Both the position numbers and the translations under genes were made by a program. The notes beneath the pieces are model-generated. The model was given only the letters and a program-made list of their open reading frames with translations. It had not been told where the DNA came from and searched no databases. DNA of 9,916 nt from the NCBI GenBank assembly GCA_021199135.1, contig JAJQIQ010000197.1:2396-12311 (forward strand). Direction: 5' to 3'. The DNA comes from Clostridiales bacterium (lineage in GTDB: Bacteria > Bacillota > Clostridia > Lachnospirales > Lachnospiraceae). Shown in pieces: positions 1 through 6,440 of this stretch (positions are counted from its first letter, which is position 1; the number at the start of each line of letters is the position of its first letter).

Positions 1-1424
1 TCCTGCTCGTGACGAGCTTGGTTTTCTTCGTCTGGTCGAGCGGGTGGGTCATGCTTCTTCAGATTGCCTATGCAGTCGCGGTGACATATCTGGGAGCGCG
101 CCTTGTGGCCATGGGGGCGGAGGTTAGCCTGAGGCGAAAGAGGATTGCGTACATATGCAGCCTGGCGTTGCTGCTGGTCAATCTGATTGCGCTGAAATAT
201 GTTTACAATCTCGGCAGCCTGCTCATGCAGATTGCACATAACCCGGCCGACCTGACGTTCATGCAGCTCGTGGCGCCCATCGGCATATCATATTTCACTC
301 TCTCGGCCATAGGCTACCTGACGGACGTATACTGGGAGTCTTATCCGCCGGAGAAGAACGTGGTCAAGATTGCCCTCTTGATTTCCTATTTTCCATGCAT
401 AGTGTCGGGACCAGTGGTGCGCTATTACGAGATGTCCGGGCAGTTTTCAGGGAGGCGCGACTTCGACAGGCAAAATATTTCCAATGCGATGCGCCGCATG
501 GCCTGGGGATATCTTAAGAAGATGGTGGTCGCGGACAAGCTCGCGGTCATCGTTTCTGCGGTGTTCGCAAGCTACTCCGATTATCCCGGCGCGATGGTCC
601 TGCTGGCGCTGCTTTGCTATGCGTTCCAGCTCTATGCCGATTTCTCAGGGTGCATGGACATATGTCTAGGGGCGTCGATGCTGTACGGGGTGAAGCTGCC
701 GGAGAATTTCGACGCCCCGTTTTTCTCGCGCAGCCTGCCGGAATTCTGGCGGCGTTGGCATATCACCTTGGGAACTTGGTTCAAGGATTACGTGATGTAC
801 CCCGTCCAGAAGTCGAGACCGCTGCAAGCACTGGGGAAGAAATCTAAAAAGGCGTTCGGAAAGAAAGTCGGCAAGAAGATACCGCTATATCTGTCAACGC
901 TCGTGCTATGGTTTCTGATTGGCCTCTGGCACGGCGGGACTGCCGTTTATTTCTTGGCATCGGGCCTCATCCCCTGCATATTCCTGCTGGGGAGCGACCT
1001 GCTCTCGCCCGTGTTCGCAAAGATCGTGGCCGCGCTTCACATAAAGACTGAATGCTTCAGCTACAGGTGGTTCCAGCGGATCAGGACGTTCCTGTTGATG
1101 TGCGGTGCATGGCTGTTTATCTGTGCGGGGAGCGTGAGCGGCGGAATCCGTATCTTCAAATATATGTTCACATCGTTCCATTTGTCGGCATTGCGGCTGT
1201 CCATGCTGACAAATATGGGGGTTGGGCTTAAGTATTTCGCCATCGCAATCGGGCTGGCGGCCATGCTCGTGGTCGACTGGTCCCGCAACCGAAAGCTGCC
1301 TGGAACTGAAGTTTTGGACCAGCAGAACCTGCCAGTCCGATGGGTTGCGCTGTGGCTTGAAATACTTGTGATATTCGTCTGCGCGAATGTCGGGCAGTCG
1401 GCGTTTATCTATAACCAGTTTTGA
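1..1424 (+). CDS. MBOAT family membrane O-acyltransferase (DltB/AlgI-like), 5' partial
   Basis: This is a polytopic membrane acyltransferase of the MBOAT family. Relatives such as DltB and AlgI move an acyl group from a cytoplasmic donor to an acceptor outside the membrane. The reading frame is open to the window edge. The GTG at 9 is probably internal, because the family's first hydrophobic segment is missing and the sequence begins in the middle of the usual N-terminal region. Seen directly, counting from the codon at 9: many hydrophobic segments; the family signature FWRRWHITLGTWFKDYV with His251; and WHGG with His308, the position of the invariant MBOAT histidine. Between these two lies a lysine-rich cytoplasmic-type loop (about residues 275-291), which I recall as normal in clostridial members. 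It ends in TGA eight bases before the next gene, so the two are co-transcribed. The neighbouring FkbH-like and ACP genes suggest an ACP-bound donor. The family call is firm; the substrate is inferred. Confidence 0.93.
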   Translation, partial: LLVTSLVFFVWSSGWVMLLQIAYAVAVTYLGARLVAMGAEVSLRRKRIAYICSLALLLVNLIALKYVYNLGSLLMQIAHNPADLTFMQLVAPIGISYFTLSAIGYLTDVYWESYPPEKNVVKIALLISYFPCIVSGPVVRYYEMSGQFSGRRDFDRQNISNAMRRMAWGYLKKMVVADKLAVIVSAVFASYSDYPGAMVLLALLCYAFQLYADFSGCMDICLGASMLYGVKLPENFDAPFFSRSLPEFWRRWHITLGTWFKDYVMYPVQKSRPLQALGKKSKKAFGKKVGKKIPLYLSTLVLWFLIGLWHGGTAVYFLASGLIPCIFLLGSDLLSPVFAKIVAALHIKTECFSYRWFQRIRTFLLMCGAWLFICAGSVSGGIRIFKYMFTSFHLSALRLSMLTNMGVGLKYFAIAIGLAAMLVVDWSRNRKLPGTEVLDQQNLPVRWVALWLEILVIFVCANVGQSAFIYNQF

Positions 1425-1432
1425 GGTGCGCG

Positions 1433-2509
1433 ATGAAAAAGTGGATTGTGGGCATGGCGGCTTTCTGGCTGCCGCTGCTCGCCATATTGATAGGGGTAAA
1501 TTTTTACGTGGATTCGGGAACGCTGTTTCACGGTGAGTACGAGGAGATGGCGCAGGCCATTATGGATGGGAAGTGCGTGGGCATCCAGACGAGCGATTGC
1601 AACGAACGTCTGCTGAAAGCGTACATGGTCACGGAGATGCCAAAAGATCCGGACTGCGTGGTCATAGGACCGTCGCTGACCAGGAGCATAAGCGCGGAAG
1701 TGGCGGGAGAGGAGGAATTGTACAATCTCTCGGTCGGCGGTGCCAATTATTACGACGTGCTGAGCACGCTCGGCCTGATGGAGACGTATGGGATCCATCC
1801 CAAACGCGTGATTCTGGCATGCGACGTGGCTTTCTTCCATACTGAAATCGATGAGCGTTGGGAGATGCTCTCAGATTATGCCTACTATATGCTGGATGTA
1901 TTGGACGGCGTGGAGACGGAGGCACCTTCGGGAAAGCTTGCAAGCAATTTTTATTATGCAGGGCAGCTATTCTCCCTGTCCTATTTCCAGTCGGCCGTGC
2001 ATTACGTCAGATTGAACGGCATATCCGGCCTTGGCAGTACACGCATACAGATTGTGGACGTGGAGGACGAGCCGAAACTGGAAATCATGCATTTTATGCC
2101 GGATGGCAGCTATGTGTGTCCGCAATCCACGATTGAGCAGACGGTGGAAGATGTGGAAAAGAGTGCGGAGGATTATGAATTGTTCTCGTATGTTGCCGAG
2201 GAATGTGATTTGCCATCGGATCGCGTGGACGTCTATGAAAAAATTCTGACGTATTTTGAGGAGAACGGGACCGAGGTGGAATTGTTTCTGTGCCCGTTTT
2301 CCCCATCGCTCTGGGACAGGATAGACTTGGACGAGTATCCATTGATCACGGAGCTGGAGGATTTCGCCGTCTCCTATGCCGATGAACACGGCCTGAAGCT
2401 GACTGGCTCGCTGAATCCCTACAACGTCGGGATAACGGACGCGGACTACTATGACGCCCGCCATGTGCGCCGGGAGGCGCAGGGAGAGTATTTTGACTTT
2501 ACGGAGTAG
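1433..2509 (+). CDS. Membrane-anchored SGNH-like acyltransferase partner protein (DltD/AlgJ-like role)
   Basis: The product is 358 aa. One N-terminal hydrophobic segment (about residues 5-27) follows MKK and is not followed by an obvious cleavage site, so the protein is probably an anchored extracytoplasmic enzyme. The fold resembles SGNH-type proteins found beside MBOAT genes: a strand ending in VVIGPS with candidate nucleophile Ser81, a NLSVGGAN block about 20 residues on, and a C-terminal YYDARH in which Asp341 and His344 fit the D-x-x-H of block V. In Dlt and alginate systems such a partner receives or directs the acyl group leaving the MBOAT protein. The first motif is GPSLT, not the common GSSR or GDS, so catalysis is not proven. 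ATG 1433 is preferred over the upstream TTG at 1421, because GAGG at 1424-1427 lies at a usable distance from it and TTG 1421 overlaps the MBOAT stop. The gene sits 8 bases from both neighbours. The middle region (about 200-270) is strongly acidic. Confidence 0.72.
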   Translation: MKKWIVGMAAFWLPLLAILIGVNFYVDSGTLFHGEYEEMAQAIMDGKCVGIQTSDCNERLLKAYMVTEMPKDPDCVVIGPSLTRSISAEVAGEEELYNLSVGGANYYDVLSTLGLMETYGIHPKRVILACDVAFFHTEIDERWEMLSDYAYYMLDVLDGVETEAPSGKLASNFYYAGQLFSLSYFQSAVHYVRLNGISGLGSTRIQIVDVEDEPKLEIMHFMPDGSYVCPQSTIEQTVEDVEKSAEDYELFSYVAEECDLPSDRVDVYEKILTYFEENGTEVELFLCPFSPSLWDRIDLDEYPLITELEDFAVSYADEHGLKLTGSLNPYNVGITDADYYDARHVRREAQGEYFDFTE

Positions 2510-2517
2510 GAGGGCAT

Positions 2518-4311
2518 ATGAGGGAGCTTGAATATCCATTTTCAAAAACTTTGCTTAGGGACAAGAAGCGGCTGAGACGGCAGCTTCTGGAGCGGGATGT
2601 GCCGTGGCTGGACGTAAAGATAGCGATTCTGGGCGGCTCGACGACGGACGATATCCGCGCCATGCTGGAGCTTTTTTTGTTAAACGAGGGGATCAGGCCG
2701 TCGTTTTACGAGTCGGAGTATGACAGGTATTACGAGGACGCGGTTTTCCCGAATGACGAGCTTTCGGCTTTCGCGCCGGACGTGATGATTTTTTTCACGT
2801 CGAACCGTAACGTGACGTCCTATCCGCCCATGACGGCGACGGCGGACGAGGTGAGTGAGCGGCTGGACGGGGAATACCGCAAGTTCGAGCAGATGTGGGA
2901 GCATGTGGCGCAGGCCTATCGCTGCATGGTGATTCAGAACAATTTCGAGCCGCCGGCATACCGGATACTGGGGAACAAGGACGCAAGCGACATTCACGGG
3001 CGGGGCAATTACCTGGCGCGGCTGAACATGAAGTTTTACGGGTACGCGCAGAATCATGCGAATTTTTACATTCACGACCTCGCATACGAGGCCGCGTCAT
3101 ACGGGCTGGACGAGTGGTCGGACCCGTATTACTGGCATATGTACAAGTACGCGATGTGCGTTCCGGCGATTCCCTACGTGGCGTTCGGGCTGTACCGCAT
3201 TGTAAAGTCATATTACGGCAGGAACAAAAAAGCACTTGCGCTGGACCTGGACAACACGCTCTGGGGAGGGGTCGTCGGCGACGACGGTGCGGAAAATATC
3301 GAGATAGGGCAGGAGACTTCTGTCGGTCAGACCTACAGCGAGTTCCAGAGTTACTTAAAGGAGCTGGGGCAGATTGGCGTGCTGCTTAGCATCGACTCCA
3401 AAAACGAGATGGACGCCGCACTCTCTGGACTCAGGCGTCCTGACTCCGTCCTCCGCGAGGAGGATTTCGCGTGTATCAGGGCGAACTGGGATCCCAAGGA
3501 CAGAAACCTCGCAGAAATCGCGGACGGGCTGCACCTGTTGCCGGAGAGCTTCGTGTTCGTCGACGACAACCCTGCGGAGCGGGAGATCGTGAGGGGGCAG
3601 CTGCCAGGCGTGGCCGTGCCGGAGCTGGGGCAGCCCGAGCATTACATAAGGGCACTCGACCGGAGCGGTTTTTTCGAGGTGACGGAGCTCTCGCAGGACG
3701 ACATGAAGCGCGGCGAGATGTATCGGGAGAACGCGATGAGGGAGGGCGCGAAAAAGGCGTTTTCGGATTACGGGGATTACCTGCGCTCGCTCGACATGAA
3801 GGCGGAGATTCGGGAATTTCAGCCGATGTATTTTTCGCGCATCGCGCAGCTTACGAACAAGAGCAACCAGTTCAACCTGACGACGAAGAGGTACAGCCAG
3901 GGCGAGGTGGAGGAGGCGGCGCACGACGCGTCGCGCATCACCCTCTATGGGAAGCTCGGCGACAAGTTTGGCGATAACGGCGTGGTAAGCATCGTCATAG
4001 GCAGGCAGGAAGGGGACGAGCTTCACATGGAGCTGTGGCTGATGAGCTGCCGCGTCCTAAAGCGCGACATGGAGTGCGCCATGATGGACGAGCTGGTGGA
4101 GCGGTGCGAGGAGCGCGACATAAAGAGGATAGTCGGCTATTATTACCCGACAGCGAAAAATGGCATGGTGCGCGACTTCTATCCACGGATGGGGTTTGAG
4201 AAATGCTCCGAGGACCAGGACGGGAACTCGGTGTGGGAATTTATGGTTAGTCATGACTACCTCAAAAAGAATCAGGTGATAAACGTCAATGAGGACTTAC
4301 GCGCTAAATAA
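2518..4311 (+). CDS. FkbH-like HAD-IIIC protein (probable glyceryl-ACP synthase/phosphatase)
   Basis: The product is 597 aa, the usual size for full-length FkbH-like proteins. An N-terminal SGNH-like segment (about 30-220; GGSTT with Ser41) precedes a HAD core. Motif I is DLDNTLWGG (Asp243 nucleophile, Asp245 acid/base), motif II is DSKN (Ser294), motif III is WDPK (Lys327) and motif IV is VDDNP (Asp349, Asp350). A GNAT-like C-terminal domain follows, with the family hallmarks LTNKSNQFNLTTKRY (445-459) and FGDNG (484-488). Characterised relatives (FkbH, OzmB) take 1,3-bisphosphoglycerate, remove phosphate and load the glyceryl group onto an ACP thiol. With an ACP gene next door and no polyketide synthase in view, I infer that it supplies the acyl donor for the upstream MBOAT protein. 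The start is set by AGGAGG at 2508-2513, overlapping the previous stop. Oddity: Asp293 stands before SKN, where I recall a cysteine in polyketide-pathway members, so the mechanism or substrate may differ. Confidence 0.9.
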   Translation: MRELEYPFSKTLLRDKKRLRRQLLERDVPWLDVKIAILGGSTTDDIRAMLELFLLNEGIRPSFYESEYDRYYEDAVFPNDELSAFAPDVMIFFTSNRNVTSYPPMTATADEVSERLDGEYRKFEQMWEHVAQAYRCMVIQNNFEPPAYRILGNKDASDIHGRGNYLARLNMKFYGYAQNHANFYIHDLAYEAASYGLDEWSDPYYWHMYKYAMCVPAIPYVAFGLYRIVKSYYGRNKKALALDLDNTLWGGVVGDDGAENIEIGQETSVGQTYSEFQSYLKELGQIGVLLSIDSKNEMDAALSGLRRPDSVLREEDFACIRANWDPKDRNLAEIADGLHLLPESFVFVDDNPAEREIVRGQLPGVAVPELGQPEHYIRALDRSGFFEVTELSQDDMKRGEMYRENAMREGAKKAFSDYGDYLRSLDMKAEIREFQPMYFSRIAQLTNKSNQFNLTTKRYSQGEVEEAAHDASRITLYGKLGDKFGDNGVVSIVIGRQEGDELHMELWLMSCRVLKRDMECAMMDELVERCEERDIKRIVGYYYPTAKNGMVRDFYPRMGFEKCSEDQDGNSVWEFMVSHDYLKKNQVINVNEDLRAK

Positions 4312-4389
4312 CGGCGTTGAGATGCCGTGCATGGGTATAGGCACCAGTGCGTGTCCAAGGCGGACATGAAAGTGCTTGTATTGAAATAA
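4289..4389 (+). pseudogene. Aldo/keto reductase remnant (N-terminal stub)
   Basis: An ATG at 4289 opens a 26-codon frame ending in TGA at 4367-4369. It contains LNNGVEMP followed by MGIGT, the classic opening of aldo/keto reductases. It has a plausible ribosome binding site (AGGTGA, 4274-4279). It overlaps the last 23 bases of the FkbH-like gene in another frame. After about 19 family-like residues the match stops. In a different frame, bases 4342-4386 read SKADMKVL just before a TAA at 4387-4389, which loosely resembles a reductase C-terminus. The simplest reading is a reductase gene reduced by internal deletion to its two ends. The N-terminal resemblance is clear; the C-terminal one is weak. 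A translated leader peptide that merely resembles the family is the alternative. Confidence 0.55.
4350..4368 (+). other. Possible mRNA hairpin upstream of the ACP gene
   Basis: CGTGTCC (4350-4356) can pair with GGACATG (4362-4368) around a five-base loop, giving seven pairs including one G-U. No U-tract follows, so it is not a terminator. It could be a processing or stability element letting ACP mRNA accumulate above the upstream genes, or chance. Confidence 0.25.
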
Positions 4390-4408
4390 TTTATTAAGGA
4401 GGGTCATT

Positions 4409-4651
4409 ATGACTAGGGAAGAAGTTTACGAGCGGTTAAACAAGGTTTTTCAGGAAGTGTTCGACGACGAGACGATCACGGTGTGCGACGCCACGACGGC
4501 GGACGACATCGAGGACTGGGATTCATTTGAACATATAAACCTAGTGGTCGCGGTTGAGGCGGAATTTTCATTTAAAATCCCGATGGGGAAAGTCGTCACA
4601 ATGAAAAACGTCGGGGAGATGGTGGACATAATTATGCAGCTTGGGAAATAA
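4409..4651 (+). CDS. Acyl carrier protein (DltC-like, stand-alone)
   Basis: An 80-aa acidic carrier protein. The phosphopantetheine site is the serine in DWDSFEHINLV (Ser39), followed by a typical helix-II sequence (VVAVEAEF). A phosphopantetheinyl transferase encoded elsewhere would have to activate it. Its position after an FkbH-like gene and downstream of MBOAT and SGNH genes suggests that it carries a glyceryl-type acyl group to the membrane enzyme, as DltC carries D-alanine. A housekeeping fatty-acid ACP is less likely, because no fatty-acid synthesis genes are near and the DSF context differs from the usual DSLD. A strong Shine-Dalgarno sequence, AAGGAGGG (4396-4403), sits 5 bases before the ATG, consistent with a need for more carrier than enzyme. 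The gene follows fkbH by 97 bases, a wider gap than elsewhere in the operon, filled by the reductase remnant. No clear terminator follows it. Confidence 0.9.
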   Translation: MTREEVYERLNKVFQEVFDDETITVCDATTADDIEDWDSFEHINLVVAVEAEFSFKIPMGKVVTMKNVGEMVDIIMQLGK

Positions 4652-4681
4652 AAAATCAAATCCGGATGGCGTGTTTGCGTG

Positions 4682-4710
4682 TTGCGGTTGAAGCCAATCT
4701 AGGGTATAAT
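4682..4710 (+). promoter_or_regulatory. Sigma-A promoter of the AAA-ATPase/nuclease gene
   Basis: TTGCGG (4682-4687), 17 bases and a perfect TATAAT (4705-4710). Transcription would begin near 4717, about 23 bases before the preferred start codon at 4740. This makes the gene a separate transcription unit from the acyltransferase operon, although read-through from the ACP gene is possible because no terminator is visible. Confidence 0.7.
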
Positions 4711-4720
4711 GAGCCTAGAT
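4697..4720. promoter_or_regulatory. Operator-like inverted repeat centred on the -10 box
   Basis: ATCTAGG (4697-4703) and CCTAGAT (4714-4720) are perfect 7-base inverted arms separated by 10 bases that contain the TATAAT box. The left arm lies upstream of the expected transcription start, so this would act as a DNA-level dyad rather than an RNA hairpin. A dimeric repressor bound here would block RNA polymerase. The regulator is not identified; the two arms centred about 17 bases apart fit many helix-turn-helix dimers. Confidence 0.5.
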
Positions 4721-4739
4721 GAAATCGGAGGTGGACGCC

Positions 4740-6422
4740 ATGTCGGATCATAGGCTTATGCCGCCAATCGGCATAGAGGATTTTAAAGAGATTCGCGAGG
4801 ACGGGTTTTATTATGTGGATAAGACCGGCCTCATCAGGGAGCTATTGGAAAACAAGGCAAAAGTGACGCTGTTTACGCGTCCGAGACGTTTCGGAAAGAC
4901 GCTGACGATGAGCATGTTGCGCAGGTTCTTCGAGATAGGGGCTGACCCTGCGCTATTTGACGGGATGGCCATAAGCCGCGAGCGGGAGCTGTGCGAGGCG
5001 CACATGGGGCAGTATCCGGTGATTTCCCTGAGCCTAAAGGATGTGGACGGGATGGATTTTGAGGGGGCGAGGAAACAACTCGCCGCCATCGTGGCAGAAC
5101 AGGCTGGGCGGTTGTCTGTTCTGAGAAATAGCGACCGCATTTCCGAGGCGGAGAGACAGGCATACAGTGACTTGGAATTTAGGACTGGCGATTTGGAGAA
5201 CAGTTTGAGAAATTTGTCCAAGATGCTATACAAGCATTACGGCCAAAAAGCTGTCATCCTGATTGACGAGTACGACGTTCCGCTTGACAAGGCCAACGAG
5301 GGTGGCTTTTACGACGAGATGGTGAAGCTCATAAGGCTGTTTTTAAGCGGGGCTTTAAAGACGAACGAATACCTGCAGCTCGCGGTGCTGACGGGATGCT
5401 TGCGTGTTTCCAAGGAGAGCATTTTCACGGGGCTTAATAATCTGAAAGTGTATTCCGTGCAGGACCAGGATTATGACGAGTGGTTCGGATTTACGGAGGA
5501 GGAAGTGCAGGATATGCTCGCATACTTTGGGGTGGAAGATCGCATGGATGAGACCAGAAATTGGTACGACGGCTATCGTTTTGGCAATGCCGACGTGTAT
5601 TGCCCATGGGACGTGGTGAACTGGTGCGGCGACCTCCGGAGGCATCCTGACATGCGCCCTCAGAATTACTGGGCAAATTCCAGCGGCAACGGAATCATAA
5701 GGAAGTTCGCGGACATGGCGGACGAGGAGACCAGGGACGAGATGGAAGGGCTTTTAAAAGGCCGCAGCGTGACCAAGACATACAAGGGAGACCTGACATA
5801 TCGAGAACTTTACGATGAAATAGACAATGTCTGGAGCATGCTGCTTACCACGGGTTATCTGACATGTCGAAAACAGAACGATGACGGAACATGCGAGATG
5901 TCTATTACAAACCGCGAGATAGCGGATGTGTTCAGGAAAGAAATTGAACAGTGGTTTAAAAGCCGGGTCAAGGGGCAGGCCAAGGCGGGCAGGTATGAAG
6001 ACCTCTACCAGGCGCTGGAGGACGGCGATGCCGCATATGCCGAGGGCGTGATACAGGACTGCCTGATGGAGTCCATGAGCTTCATGGATGGTGGCAAGAC
6101 CGCAGAGCAGAAAGAAGCGTTTTACCACGGCATGCTGCTGGGAATATTCACAGGCTGCCAGGCGTGGTTAGTCAAGTCTAACCGCGAGGCGGGGAAGGGC
6201 AGGGCTGACATCATTGCGACGATGCGCAGCACCAAGACCGGCATCATCGTCGAGGTGAAGCGCACGGATGACCCAGACGGGATTGACGCGCTGGCAGAGA
6301 CCGCGCTCGCGCAGATAGGGGAGAGGGACTACAGCGCGTATTTTCAGAGGGCGAATGCCGTCGACACCCTGCGCAAATACGGCATCGCGTTCTGCGGGAA
6401 GGAGTGCAGGGTGGCAGTGTGA
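4740..6422 (+). CDS. AAA-ATPase-like protein with C-terminal PD-(D/E)XK nuclease-like domain
   Basis: A 560-aa cytoplasmic protein of the AAA-ATPase-like / PD-(D/E)XK group (Pfam-type AAA-ATPase_like plus PDDEXK_9), abundant and often multicopy in Clostridia and Bacteroidetes. Its biological role is not established. The N-terminus has the family opening (PIGIEDF, YYVDKT). The unusual Walker A is RPRRFGKT (Lys53, Thr54), Walker B is VILIDEYD (Asp176, Glu177), and a later LTGCLRVSKESIFTGLNN block is family-typical. The C-terminus has GRADIIA (Asp490) and IIVEVK (Glu505, Lys507), matching the D...E-x-K nuclease core, so both activities look intact. The start is ATG 4740, because GGAGGTGG (4727-4734) precedes it and the in-frame ATG at 4719 lies about at the predicted transcription start. 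It has its own promoter and converges with the dehydrogenase gene, leaving only 18 bases between the stops. It could belong to a defence or mobile-element function, but nothing in the window shows that. Confidence 0.88.
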   Translation: MSDHRLMPPIGIEDFKEIREDGFYYVDKTGLIRELLENKAKVTLFTRPRRFGKTLTMSMLRRFFEIGADPALFDGMAISRERELCEAHMGQYPVISLSLKDVDGMDFEGARKQLAAIVAEQAGRLSVLRNSDRISEAERQAYSDLEFRTGDLENSLRNLSKMLYKHYGQKAVILIDEYDVPLDKANEGGFYDEMVKLIRLFLSGALKTNEYLQLAVLTGCLRVSKESIFTGLNNLKVYSVQDQDYDEWFGFTEEEVQDMLAYFGVEDRMDETRNWYDGYRFGNADVYCPWDVVNWCGDLRRHPDMRPQNYWANSSGNGIIRKFADMADEETRDEMEGLLKGRSVTKTYKGDLTYRELYDEIDNVWSMLLTTGYLTCRKQNDDGTCEMSITNREIADVFRKEIEQWFKSRVKGQAKAGRYEDLYQALEDGDAAYAEGVIQDCLMESMSFMDGGKTAEQKEAFYHGMLLGIFTGCQAWLVKSNREAGKGRADIIATMRSTKTGIIVEVKRTDDPDGIDALAETALAQIGERDYSAYFQRANAVDTLRKYGIAFCGKECRVAV

Positions 6423-6440
6423 CAGGATTGGAATGACGTT

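Noticed and set aside
9..11. GTG as the true start of the MBOAT gene
   Set aside because: The frame continues upstream to the window edge and the protein lacks the family's first membrane segment, so the real start is probably outside.
1967..2545. 192-codon open frame on the - strand opposite the SGNH-like gene
   Set aside because: No motif and no convincing ribosome binding site; it spans two real genes on the + strand.
3355..4026. 223-codon open frame on the - strand within the FkbH-like gene
   Set aside because: It is antisense to conserved HAD and GNAT-like motifs, has no domain of its own, and its His/Arg/Leu-rich composition is typical of shadow frames.
1..4651. Polyketide pathway using glyceryl-ACP
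   Set aside because: FkbH and ACP alone suggest it, but no ketosynthase or other PKS gene is present and the membrane acyltransferase pair points to surface modification. Genes to the left of the window could change this.
4719..4721. ATG 4719 as the start of the AAA/nuclease gene
   Set aside because: It lies at the predicted transcription start and inside the inverted repeat; ATG 4740 has a proper GGAGGTGG upstream and matches where the family sequence begins.
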